The notes below the pieces were generated by a model that saw only the letters and a program-made list of their open reading frames with translations, did not search any database and was not told the DNA's origin. Shown piece by piece: positions 8,773 to 17,599 of a stretch of 64,000 nucleotides of DNA (the stretch's first letter is position 1; every line of letters begins with the position of its first letter). The DNA lies in NCBI RefSeq assembly GCF_024500045.1, contig NZ_JTEO01000004.1, positions 248,001-312,000 on the forward strand, given 5' to 3'. The stretch is from Methanolobus chelungpuianus. Its GTDB lineage: Archaea; Halobacteriota; Methanosarcinia; Methanosarcinales; Methanosarcinaceae. A program made the translations under genes and the position numbers.

Positions 8773-9636
8773 ATGCTAATTAGGATAAGAAATAGGAGAA
8801 AGACTTCACGCAGAAAGATAAAGTCCTCCACTTCCGGGGATGTGCAGGCCAGTGAAGTTGATACATCTGTTGAAGCCCCCCTTGCCCGGGCCGAACCTGC
8901 AGAAACCAAGAAAGCCTTTAACCAGAAAGCGGCAGCTAAGAAAGCGCCAGCTGCAAAATCAGGGGCAAGGAAGAACTCTGCTGCAAAAGCGAAGGCAAAG
9001 GCCGAAGAACCTGAGGCAGAAAAAATCAAGACTCCGCCAGTGAGCGGTTCAAAGGAAGAATACAAAATGGATGCAAAAGAAAGTGTTTTTGTCATGCCCG
9101 GTGATCTGATAGGTACTACGGAAGAGTTCACAGCCGGTAAAGGCACCTATGTTGATGTAGGGGACATACATTCGATAGGTACGGGATATGTACATGTTGA
9201 CAGGAACTCAAGGGTGATATCCGTGCTTCCCAAGACTAAGACACCACCGCAGCTCAGTGAAGGGGATATTGTCGTTGGCAGCATAAGCAACATACGTGAA
9301 TCCGTCGTCCTTGTGGAGATCGGTGCCATCAAGGGCAAGGGAGAGCGCGAGTTCCAGATGGATGGTCCCGCAGCTATCCACGTTTCAAATGTGAGGGACT
9401 CCTATGTAAAGAACCTCTCGCAGGAGTTCTCCATGTCCGACATCGTCAAGGCAAGGGTGATCAATACCCAGAACATGCGCCTGAGCACTGCCGAAGAGTC
9501 GCTTGGCGTCATGAGGGCCAACTGCTCCAGGTGCAGGACAGTCCTTGAGAAAGACGGCAACAAGCTCAAGTGCCCTTCATGCGGTTATATTGAGAAGAGA
9601 AAACTATCTTCCGATTACGGAACCGGAATAATCTGA
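8773..9636 (+). CDS. csl4: Exosome subunit Csl4 with Lys/Ala-rich N-terminal extension
   Basis: A 287-residue reading frame. Residues 99-287 are a full-size archaeal Csl4: an N-terminal domain (PGDLIGTTEEFTAGKGTYV), an S1 RNA-binding domain (GDIVVGSISNIRESVVLVEI onward) and a zinc ribbon (CSRC...CPSC). Csl4 caps the archaeal exosome and recruits RNA. The first 98 residues are low-complexity (repeats of A, K, P, E) and not part of the usual protein. An internal ATG at 9067 has AAGGAAG 8 bases ahead and begins exactly at the Csl4 core, so it may be the true or a second start. rpoL follows 26 bases later. Confidence 0.9.
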   Translation: MLIRIRNRRKTSRRKIKSSTSGDVQASEVDTSVEAPLARAEPAETKKAFNQKAAAKKAPAAKSGARKNSAAKAKAKAEEPEAEKIKTPPVSGSKEEYKMDAKESVFVMPGDLIGTTEEFTAGKGTYVDVGDIHSIGTGYVHVDRNSRVISVLPKTKTPPQLSEGDIVVGSISNIRESVVLVEIGAIKGKGEREFQMDGPAAIHVSNVRDSYVKNLSQEFSMSDIVKARVINTQNMRLSTAEESLGVMRANCSRCRTVLEKDGNKLKCPSCGYIEKRKLSSDYGTGII

Positions 9637-9662
9637 ATATTTATTACTAAGGTGAGATAAAG

Positions 9663-9941
9663 ATGGAATTGAAGATCATTGATAAGACCGGAGACGAGAT
9701 GCATCTTGAGATCAAGGGCGAGACCCATACCCTTCTCAACATGCTCAAGTCGGTCCTCCTTGCTGACAGCAGGGTGCAGATAGCGACCTACGACATGAAA
9801 CACGTTTCTATCAGCGACCCTGTGCTCTTTGTTAAAACAGACGGCGCCGATCCAATTGAAGTCATAAAGGATGCTCTCAGGGTGCTGGTTTCCCAGTGCG
9901 ACGAGTTCATCACTGTTTTCTCAAAGGCCGTAGAGGCATGA
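9663..9941 (+). CDS. rpoL: DNA-directed RNA polymerase subunit L (Rpo11)
   Basis: A 92-residue protein of exact family length. The LEIKGETHTLLNMLKSVLL segment and the DPVLFVKTDGADPIEVIKDAL region are diagnostic of RpoL/Rpb11, which pairs with RpoD (Rpo3) to form the assembly platform of archaeal RNA polymerase. A GGTGA ribosome binding site lies 8 to 12 bases before the ATG. It lies 26 bases after csl4 and is followed by a terminator-like hairpin. Confidence 0.97.
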   Translation: MELKIIDKTGDEMHLEIKGETHTLLNMLKSVLLADSRVQIATYDMKHVSISDPVLFVKTDGADPIEVIKDALRVLVSQCDEFITVFSKAVEA

Positions 9942-9942
9942 A

Positions 9943-9971
9943 GCACCTTTCCCAAGGTGCATTTTCTCTTT
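9943..9971 (+). terminator. Hairpin plus T-rich run after rpoL
   Basis: GCACCTT/AAGGTGC forms a 7-bp stem with a 4-base loop directly after the rpoL stop, followed by ATTTTCTCTTT. This marks the probable end of the csl4-rpoL transcript. The remaining bases up to the next gene show no ORF. Confidence 0.6.
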
Positions 9972-10113
9972 CTGCTCATTGCTCGTGGGGCCAGGCGGGT
10001 GCAGCTTTGCGCCTGCAGATGTCACCTGTCTTTCACATGATCTTTTCCCGGCTTGCCTCGATGAATATTCTTAATTAGTATTGGGTCACTATGCAAAAAG
10101 GTAATTGTAATAA

Positions 10114-11295
<1,182 letters not shown>

Positions 11296-11362
11296 TAAAT
11301 TCCCCATGTGTATTCCCCAATAATATCCCCATTGCACGCTTTAACGACTACCCCGATGGATT

Positions 11363-12316
11363 ATGCCCATTAGTAAGATACTGAGGAAAAAACGTGCAGA
11401 CGAAGCACTGACCAAAGTGAAGGTCAAGGCAGGGACGATCAACAAGGCTCTCAACAAGCTGATACTTTTTTTCATGTTTGTGATCCTTCCCCTCCAGGCC
11501 GCCATAATAGCGATCAGGCAGGAATACATAGTTGTTCCCGAGCTGATCCTTGTCTTCCTGGAGGCGATTGTCACCATATTGGTGTCATATACCCTTGCAA
11601 CGGTCTTTATCAAGCTGACCATCTACCTGGTTCCCGACCGCTTTGATGGTGCAGGCACCCAGGAAGAGAAGATACTGTTCAGCAAGATCTATGTCGCTTT
11701 CATATACGCCCTGTCGACACTGGTGGTGTTCTGGCAGCTTGGCATAGATTCCAGGGACATGGCTATATTCCTTGGTCTTATTGCTACGGGTTTTGCCTTT
11801 GCCCTGAGGGATGTCATATTTTCCTACTTCGCATGGTTCATCCTTCTCACAAAGAAGCCCTTCAAGATAGGCGATTACATTGAGATCGGGGACGAGGAAG
11901 GCATGGTCAAGCATATCGGCCTGTTCTATGTGGTCGTGGACCACACTCCTTCCACATACGAGGACTTCCATAAGATACCCAACAAGGTATTCCTCGAGAA
12001 AACCATCACCAATCACGGTAAGGGCAAGTTCAGGCTGACCTTTGATTATTACCTGAAGGACATCCCTGCATATCTCGACGACCGCATAGAGAGCATCCGG
12101 GAGAAGGCAAGGTCCGCCGGCTACGGAGACGCCCGCTTCCACCTGGATTCCGACCACGACGGCCTGAAGCTCACCACAGAGTACAGGGCCACGTTCGAGT
12201 CAAGGGAAAAGACGAGACACAACCTGCTCTGCATTATCATGGAGGAGCTGGGCATCCTGGGAAGCAATGAAGCCCCGGTTGCACACGACCGCAAGAAGGC
12301 CAGGTATTCCCTTTGA
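11363..12316 (+). CDS. MscS-family mechanosensitive channel (copy 1)
   Basis: A 317-residue membrane protein. Hydrophobic helices occupy about residues 30-60, 65-90, 110-130 and 135-155. The pore/beta-domain junction GLIATGFAFALRDVIFSYFAWFILLTKKPFKIGDYIEIG is characteristic of MscS channels, which release solutes upon hypo-osmotic shock. The cytoplasmic domain follows (about 170-300). It is paralogous to the protein at 21951-22892, with the same pore-junction motif and the same IPNK/LPNK-MFLEK and TYEDF segments. It ends 75 bases before the tRNA-Gly gene and stands as a single gene. Confidence 0.9.
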   Translation: MPISKILRKKRADEALTKVKVKAGTINKALNKLILFFMFVILPLQAAIIAIRQEYIVVPELILVFLEAIVTILVSYTLATVFIKLTIYLVPDRFDGAGTQEEKILFSKIYVAFIYALSTLVVFWQLGIDSRDMAIFLGLIATGFAFALRDVIFSYFAWFILLTKKPFKIGDYIEIGDEEGMVKHIGLFYVVVDHTPSTYEDFHKIPNKVFLEKTITNHGKGKFRLTFDYYLKDIPAYLDDRIESIREKARSAGYGDARFHLDSDHDGLKLTTEYRATFESREKTRHNLLCIIMEELGILGSNEAPVAHDRKKARYSL

Positions 12317-12391
12317 GAATACCCCTGACCGGACCCCCCGATACCATAAAGCCTTTAATCTCAGAAGTAATACTAAGGATGTATCATGCGC

Positions 12392-12462
12392 GCGGCTGTG
12401 GTTTAGCGGTATGACAGAGGCTTCCCAAGCCTTTAACCCGGGTTCGAATCCCGGCAGCCGCA
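12392..12462 (+). tRNA. tRNA-Gly (anticodon CCC)
   Basis: A 71-nt cloverleaf. The acceptor stem GCGGCTG pairs with CAGCCGC, with discriminator A. The anticodon stem GAGGC/GCCTT encloses the loop TTCCCAA, giving anticodon CCC. The T stem CCGGG/CCCGG encloses TTCGAAT. There is no intron, and CCA is not encoded. It sits exactly at the border between GC-balanced sequence and the AT-rich cassette that follows. Confidence 0.93.
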
Positions 12463-12728
12463 TGCGGTTTTTGTATTGTTGGTTAGTTTCATAAAGGCCG
12501 TTGTTTTAAACGTTCATTTTTGATAGGTTCTGGTTTTTGATTGCACAAAAGCTGAGTAATGGTTATTTCGAGTTTTTTGTACTCTAGTCTAGTTAAAACT
12601 TTTCAATAAAAAATAGAAACATATATATTATTTAAGTATTAAATATCTTCTGTCAAGATAAAAGAGACAAATTAGTTAGATAATTAACTAGTCAGCAAAA
12701 AGTCATTAATAATATAGAAGGTCTAAGT
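12463..12728. other. AT-rich gene-free stretch after tRNA-Gly
   Basis: About 265 bases with a sudden drop in GC. It contains a near-palindrome (TTAGTTA-GATAAT-TAACTAG, near 12673-12694) and a TATA-like ATATATATTATTTAAG near 12620-12636 that could drive the cassette. I see no reading frame and no copy of the tRNA 3' end in it. Confidence 0.5.
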
Positions 12729-12833
12729 ATGAGTCCAACAGATAATGTTATTGAAGCTTTCCGTTTAATTTTCGTTCTAATGATATTAGGTTATATATTG
12801 TATGTAACTGCCCAAACACTGGAATATATATGA
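12729..12833 (+). CDS. 34-residue single-helix membrane microprotein
   Basis: A short frame from ATG 12729 to TGA 12833, preceded by GAAGGTC 5 bases before the ATG. The product is MSPTDNVIEAFRLI followed by a single hydrophobic helix (FVLMILGYILYVTAQ) and a short tail. It starts the AT-rich cassette and lies 13 bases upstream of the membrane-anchored nuclease-like gene. The two probably form an operon. The family is not recognised. The ribosome binding site and tight spacing are the reasons to believe it is real. Confidence 0.55.
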   Translation: MSPTDNVIEAFRLIFVLMILGYILYVTAQTLEYI

Positions 12834-12846
12834 TAAGGCGAATGCA

Positions 12847-13446
12847 ATGGATTTAACAAACATTGCATATCTTTTAGGTTTTGTTTTGCTTATCCTGATA
12901 GTTTCACTTTTTATAAAAGACGATTCAGCTCATTCTAAATCTCATACTAATCTAAAATTAAGAAAAACAAAGAGGACTTATAATAGCTTTTCTCAAAATG
13001 TTGAAAAATCAAAAATGGATACTAATTTTGAGAATATAATTAGTTTTTTAGAAAATGAAGTTAAACTTCGATATGGCAAAAACAAAATCGAAAAAGATTA
13101 TCAAGATGATTTGTTTCAAGCTTTTGGAGTTTTGAGAGAAAGACACGGATATGAAATAAAATATGAATCTAAAAATGGAAGACATAGGGTTGATTTTTCA
13201 GTTAATGATTCTATCGGAATTGAACTAAAAGTTCATAGAGGTGGTGCGCAAGTTAAGAAGGAGCTATTTAATCAACTCACTGACTATGCAAATTATTATC
13301 CGAAAATGATTGGTATTGTTGTTAACGTTAGCGATAAAGATGCTCCTAGTAAAATCCGAGATGACATTTATTGCAAGATGAAGCAACAAAATGTAATTTC
13401 ACAAAGTAATTATTATATTATTATATTGAACATATTAAGTAGGTGA
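12847..13446 (+). CDS. Membrane-anchored PD-(D/E)XK nuclease-like protein
   Basis: A 199-residue protein, AT-rich in codon use and unlike its neighbours. An N-terminal transmembrane helix (about 6-24, YLLGFVLLILIVSLFIK) is followed by a basic linker. Then comes a C-terminal domain (about 65-199) with the order RHRVDFSV-IGIELKVHRG, that is D-x(n)-ExK, as in PD-(D/E)XK nucleases. A following helix NQLTDYANYY with a buried strand IGIVVNV is in keeping. Similar domains occur in restriction and anti-phage proteins. The preceding microprotein and following basic protein appear linked to it. Function is inferred from one motif only. Confidence 0.6.
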   Translation: MDLTNIAYLLGFVLLILIVSLFIKDDSAHSKSHTNLKLRKTKRTYNSFSQNVEKSKMDTNFENIISFLENEVKLRYGKNKIEKDYQDDLFQAFGVLRERHGYEIKYESKNGRHRVDFSVNDSIGIELKVHRGGAQVKKELFNQLTDYANYYPKMIGIVVNVSDKDAPSKIRDDIYCKMKQQNVISQSNYYIIILNILSR

Positions 13447-13450
13447 CAAA

Positions 13451-13654
13451 ATGGCAAAGAAAAGTAATAAAGGGTTATTAGACATGAACCCCTTTGGGGA
13501 AACAAAAGGACCAAAGACCTCAAAAGGACAAATGAATAAAATGATGACAGGCGACGGCAGACGAAATTTCGAAAATTTGTCTTTTGATGATAAAATTAGT
13601 TGTATAGCAGGTTTGGGTGTATCAAAGAAGAAACAGACTAAAAAGGGTAAATAA
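13451..13654 (+). CDS. 67-residue basic hypothetical protein
   Basis: Starts 4 bases after the nuclease-like gene with GGTGAC 9 bases before the ATG. The product is lysine-rich at both ends (MAKKSNKG..., ...SKKKQTKKGK) with a central FENLSFDDKISCIAGLGV segment. No domain is recognised. Tight linkage and shared AT-rich composition make it part of the same cassette. A nucleic acid-binding partner is conceivable from charge only. Confidence 0.55.
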   Translation: MAKKSNKGLLDMNPFGETKGPKTSKGQMNKMMTGDGRRNFENLSFDDKISCIAGLGVSKKKQTKKGK

Positions 13655-13855
13655 CATTTTCACTTTTTATAATCCCTCTACGTTTCCAATTTTTCCATTA
13701 CATAAGCGTTCAGGTTAAAAGGCTTATCAGCTTTTGTATTTTGCTTCATCACTCGCTACTTCCATTCAACTCTCTCTTCAACTCCCATCATGACCACCAA
13801 AAATGATATATGTTAATTTATTACATTTATTGTAATCACTGGAAATCGCGTAAAT
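13655..13855. other. Gene-free right border of the AT-rich cassette
   Basis: About 200 AT-rich bases with TTTTTATAAT and several T-runs. No ORF, tRNA-like fragment or integrase site is visible. The composition returns to that of the host genome at about 13860. Confidence 0.4.
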
Positions 13856-14356
13856 GTGGTTATGATGAGGACTGCAAAAAAGGAATTTGAGAATCTGGTG
13901 TATCAGGGGATAAAGTCCCAGGGATTTGACGAATTGTCTTCCAGGCTGGTCGCAATCCTGTATTCTGAGCCGGGCCCGGTGACACTGGAAGAGCTTTCTG
14001 TACTTACGGGATATAGTTTTTCGGCAGTCAGTGCAACAATGAAACTGCTCAGCGGCATAAAACTCGTGGAGAAAACAAAGAAGCCCGGTTCAAAGAAGCT
14101 CTACTTCTCAGTTCAGAGGAATATGCTGACGCTGACCATTGCTGCAATACGGACCAAAAGTGAATTCATGGTAGCCCCTGCGCTGAACGACCTTCCCGGC
14201 ATAATTGAAAAATGCAGGAACAGCAAAACTGAAGGTTCCGAAAGGACACTCAGGGTAATAGAACAATATTACCGGCAAATGGTTGCACTGGATCTGATTT
14301 TTAAAAACCTGATCGAGTTTACGGAAAAAATACAAAAAGAGATGATCACGGAATGA
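13856..14356 (+). CDS. MarR/GbsR-like winged-helix transcriptional regulator
   Basis: A 166-residue protein. Residues about 25-85 form a winged helix (LVAILYSEPGPVTLEELSVLTGYSFSAVSATMKLL...KLVEKTKKPGSKKLYF), as in the MarR/GbsR group. The C-terminal half is helical and probably dimerises. Start choice lies between GTG 13856 and ATG 13862/13865. The stop overlaps the next ATG by 4 bases (ATGA), so the regulator is translationally coupled to the surface protein and ABC exporter genes. It probably regulates them, perhaps in response to membrane or osmotic stress (inference). Confidence 0.8.
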   Translation: MVMMRTAKKEFENLVYQGIKSQGFDELSSRLVAILYSEPGPVTLEELSVLTGYSFSAVSATMKLLSGIKLVEKTKKPGSKKLYFSVQRNMLTLTIAAIRTKSEFMVAPALNDLPGIIEKCRNSKTEGSERTLRVIEQYYRQMVALDLIFKNLIEFTEKIQKEMITE

Positions 14357-15582
14357 ATCACACTACAAAACAGACATACATGGCCCTGCTGATACTTGTA
14401 ATCCTTCTGGCAGGAGCAAACACTGTCCAGGCAGTATCTGCCGGCGATGAGTGCCTGACAGCGGTCGTGGAAGACATAAGTCCCAGTTCGGTAGGCATCA
14501 ATGAACAGTTCACCGTAGGTATCAGCCTTGAGAATTGCGGCACCAGGGTCCCTGAGAACATCACTTTTGAGATAATCCGCATCCCTCCGGATATCATAGT
14601 CACAGAGAGCCTGGTCGCCTATATTCCAAAATTCGTGTACCGTGACAGCGAAAGGCAGCTGAGGTACCATATGAGGACGACCCCTGATGCAAAACCCGGC
14701 CCTCATATCATAAGAATGAGGCTGACATACGGAAGTGACGATGCATACGTGGTAAAATATTATGATGCCGAAGTGATTGTGACAGGCGAACATGCAGAGC
14801 CAAGGATATCCTCTGTCAGGACAAATCCCCGATACATCTATGAGGGAGATACTGTCGATCTGAGTCTGGAAATAGAGAATTTCGGTAAAGGGATAGCAAA
14901 ATCCGTGGTAGTCAACCTGGATCATGATTTTAAGGGGATAACCAACTCTACTGTCGGCTCCCTTGCCACAGGTGGCAACCAGACAGCATTGTTCAAGTTC
15001 AAGGCAGGCACGGCAGGGACATTTGTCATCCCTGTTATAATAAGCTATGAAGACGACTACGGGAAGCAGAGGGACGAATATGACATCCAGCTGACCGTGC
15101 TTGACAGGAAAGGGAACCTGAACGTCGCATCTGTGAAGGTCGATCCGGTCCTTCCTTACGAAGGGGATACTGTCGAACTGACAATGAGAATCGAGAACTC
15201 CGGCGACAATTCCATAAATTCTGTACGGGTCTATTACGATCACCCGTTCAAGGGATTGAAGGAATCTTTCATCGGAACCCTTGACCCCAATGAAGACGGG
15301 CCTGCCGTAATCACCTTTGTAGCGGATGAGGCAGGAGAATACCAGCTGCCGGTAACCATAACATACAGTGATGATTTCGGAGAGGAGCAGATCAGAACGA
15401 ACATCAATCTCATTGTTATGGAAAAGAGCAGCGGGGCAGGAACAGCTATAATCGTACTGCTGATCCTGGCAGTTATCGGCGGCCTTATCTATTATAATTA
15501 CAGGACCACAAGATCAAAAGATGCGGTCATCAGGCAGCTCATGGAAGGCAATGGCAATTCGGATGGCAGCAAGAAAGAATGA
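14353..15582 (+). CDS. Secreted CARDB-type repeat protein with C-terminal membrane anchor
   Basis: A 409-residue exported protein. The signal peptide is residues 1-27 (ALLILVILLAGANTVQA). Two clear tandem repeats of about 110 residues follow an N-terminal domain. Each starts with a short strand plus a YEGDTV motif (VDLSLEIENFGKG, VELTMRIENSGDN) and includes a DHxFKG motif, as in CARDB/COG1361 adhesion-like domains. A C-terminal helix (about 365-385, AIIVLLILAVIGGLIYY) anchors it with a short charged cytoplasmic tail. It sits between a regulator and an ABC permease/ATPase pair, so it probably acts as the exporter's external adaptor in place of a MacA-type protein (inference). Confidence 0.82.
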   Translation: MNHTTKQTYMALLILVILLAGANTVQAVSAGDECLTAVVEDISPSSVGINEQFTVGISLENCGTRVPENITFEIIRIPPDIIVTESLVAYIPKFVYRDSERQLRYHMRTTPDAKPGPHIIRMRLTYGSDDAYVVKYYDAEVIVTGEHAEPRISSVRTNPRYIYEGDTVDLSLEIENFGKGIAKSVVVNLDHDFKGITNSTVGSLATGGNQTALFKFKAGTAGTFVIPVIISYEDDYGKQRDEYDIQLTVLDRKGNLNVASVKVDPVLPYEGDTVELTMRIENSGDNSINSVRVYYDHPFKGLKESFIGTLDPNEDGPAVITFVADEAGEYQLPVTITYSDDFGEEQIRTNINLIVMEKSSGAGTAIIVLLILAVIGGLIYYNYRTTRSKDAVIRQLMEGNGNSDGSKKE

Positions 15583-15591
15583 GGGCCCGGC

Positions 15592-16800
15592 ATGATCAAT
15601 GATATAAGGGTGGGAGCCCTCATTGCATATTGCAGTGTAAAAAGAGGGAACAAGAAAACCCTCATTTTCATAGTTTTTGTCCTCTCCCTCATCTTCATGA
15701 ACCTGGTGTTCCTCCCGTCAATGATAGGAGGGCTTTCAAGCCTGTTCACCGGGTTCATGCAGGACTATCCCTACGGGGATATCGTCATTGAGCCGACCGG
15801 CGATAATACCTACATCAACAATGCTGATAGCGTATTGAGTAAGGTCAGGTCTGTGGAAGGCGTGAGAGCCGCTACAAAAAGGCTGGATGTGGGTGCATCC
15901 ATCAACCATAAGCAGAAGGTCGTAGGTGTAACGATAACCGGAATGCTTCCCACAGAAGAATACGAGATCTCCCGGTATCCGTATATCATCTCTGAAGGGG
16001 ATTTCTTAAGCGATCTCTCCAGGGATGAGATCATCATTGGCGCTATGATCGCAGGGACCGGTTTCGGATCAGAGATATATGACAACCTGGGCGAAGTAAG
16101 GCCGGGAGCATTTGTTGACGTCACGTACAGCAACGGGGTAAAGAGGATATACAAGGTCAAAGGCATCATGGAAGGCACATTCGAGGTTGTCGATCTCAAT
16201 GCCCTGGTCCACTACAAAGAGATCGAGGATGTGTACGGCCTGGAAGGAAAAGAAGCCACCAGTGTAGTGGTCAGGGTTAAAGAACAGGGGACGGAAGCAC
16301 AGATACAGGACAAGATAAGGGAAGCGGGCGTGAATGAGCAGATATTTACATGGGCTGACAAGTCGGAGTCCCTCATAAGGCAGGCAATGCAAAGCATGGG
16401 CGCCATAGATACCATGTCCAAGATCGTGAGCCTGATTGTGGGTGCGGCACTGGTGCTCATCATAATCTACATCAATGTGCTGAACCGGAAAAAAGAGATA
16501 GGCATCCTCAAAGCAGTGGGTATCACCCCAAGGTCCATTGTGCTGTCCTATGCATTCCTCAGCACCTTCTATGTTTCCCTGGGAATATCCGCAGGATTGG
16601 TGCTGTACTTATCGCTTATGCTCTACTTCCAGGCAAATCCGGTAACATTCTATGAAACCATGCAGATAAGGCCCACTATTGATCCCGTGCTGCTTGTCCA
16701 GAGCATAGCCACCATGCTTACGCTGTCAGTGATAGCCGGGATACTCCCTGCCTGGAGCGTATCAAGGGAAAGCATACTCAAAGCGATCTGGGGAAGGTAA
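15592..16800 (+). CDS. MacB/FtsX-type ABC transporter permease
   Basis: A 402-residue permease with one N-terminal helix (about 25-50, TLIFIVFVLSLIFMNLVFLP), a large extracytoplasmic domain (about 55-275) and three C-terminal helices (MSKIVSLIVGAALVLIIIYI, SIVLSYAFLSTFYVSLGISA, LLVQSIATMLTLSVIAGILP). The loop NRKKEIGILKAVGITPRSI is the typical coupling segment of the MacB/FtsX/LolC group. These proteins work as mechanotransmitters or exporters at the outer side. It begins 9 bases after the CARDB gene and ends 2 bases before the ATPase gene. Confidence 0.9.
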   Translation: MINDIRVGALIAYCSVKRGNKKTLIFIVFVLSLIFMNLVFLPSMIGGLSSLFTGFMQDYPYGDIVIEPTGDNTYINNADSVLSKVRSVEGVRAATKRLDVGASINHKQKVVGVTITGMLPTEEYEISRYPYIISEGDFLSDLSRDEIIIGAMIAGTGFGSEIYDNLGEVRPGAFVDVTYSNGVKRIYKVKGIMEGTFEVVDLNALVHYKEIEDVYGLEGKEATSVVVRVKEQGTEAQIQDKIREAGVNEQIFTWADKSESLIRQAMQSMGAIDTMSKIVSLIVGAALVLIIIYINVLNRKKEIGILKAVGITPRSIVLSYAFLSTFYVSLGISAGLVLYLSLMLYFQANPVTFYETMQIRPTIDPVLLVQSIATMLTLSVIAGILPAWSVSRESILKAIWGR

Positions 16801-16802
16801 AA

Positions 16803-17501
16803 ATGATAATAGTAAAGGACCTGAAAAGGTGCTACGGCACGGGAGATACGGCTGTCAGGGCACTCAAAGGTGTCTCATTCGAGATCAGCAAAGGGGAATT
16901 CGTAGCCATAATGGGTGCATCCGGAAGCGGGAAAACAACCCTGCTAAGGATACTGGCACTCCTGGACGATGCAACGGGCGGGGAATATACTATCAGGGGA
17001 CTGAAGGTTTCAAGCCTGCCTGAAGCAGAAAGAAGCTATTACAGGCTGACACAGGTCGGTTATATCTTTCAGGACTATGCGCTTATCAGTGAGATGAGCG
17101 CCGCCGAAAATGTGTACCTGCTTTCGCTGATGGAAGGGAAATCAAAGAAGGAATCGTACAGGACTGCCCTTGAGGCGCTGGAAAAGGTTGGCCTGGAAGG
17201 AAAGCATGACAGGGTTCCCGATGAATTGTCTGGCGGCGAAAAGCAAAGGGTGGCGATCGCAAGGGCCATTGCAAAGAAACCGGACATCCTGTTTGCCGAC
17301 GAGCCCTGTGCCAACCTGGACACCGCCAATTCTAAACAGGTGCTGGACGTATTCAAGGACCTGAATGAGAAATATGGCCAGACGATCGTGATGGTAACAC
17401 ATGAACCCTGGCACATCGACTATGTTGACAGGGTGATCACTTTCAAAGATGGCAGCCTGCTTAGCGATGAGAGAAAAAGTGAAGGACCGAAGGAGCATTA
17501 A
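16803..17501 (+). CDS. MacB/LolD-type ABC transporter ATPase
   Basis: A 232-residue ATPase with Walker A GASGSGKTT (about 38-46), Q-loop GYIFQDYALI, signature LSGGEKQRVAIARAI, Walker B ILFADEP and switch His VMVTHEPWH. It powers the permease encoded 2 bases upstream. All catalytic motifs are intact. It is the last gene of the four-gene operon with the MarR-like regulator, the CARDB protein and the permease. Confidence 0.95.
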   Translation: MIIVKDLKRCYGTGDTAVRALKGVSFEISKGEFVAIMGASGSGKTTLLRILALLDDATGGEYTIRGLKVSSLPEAERSYYRLTQVGYIFQDYALISEMSAAENVYLLSLMEGKSKKESYRTALEALEKVGLEGKHDRVPDELSGGEKQRVAIARAIAKKPDILFADEPCANLDTANSKQVLDVFKDLNEKYGQTIVMVTHEPWHIDYVDRVITFKDGSLLSDERKSEGPKEH

Positions 17502-17599
17502 AGAGTTAAAGAGCATGATCGCTCCGCCAGCAAAAGCATTATATCCTTCCTGTCTTTTTATTCCGCTCTTATATTCTTTTATGAACGAAGACAGAGTCG

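Noticed and set aside
12200-12463. 87-codon leftward frame over the tRNA-Gly gene
   Set aside because: Its MRLPGFEPGLKAWEASVIPLNHS start is the well-known false protein produced by reading a tRNA on the opposite strand.
12392-13855. Integrative element with att sites
   Set aside because: No integrase and no repeat of the tRNA 3' end could be found up to 13855, so only a foreign-looking cassette is claimed, not a defined element.
14269-15243. 324-codon leftward frame opposite the CARDB gene
   Set aside because: Antisense shadow of a gene with signal peptide, repeats and anchor; no domain or start signal of its own.
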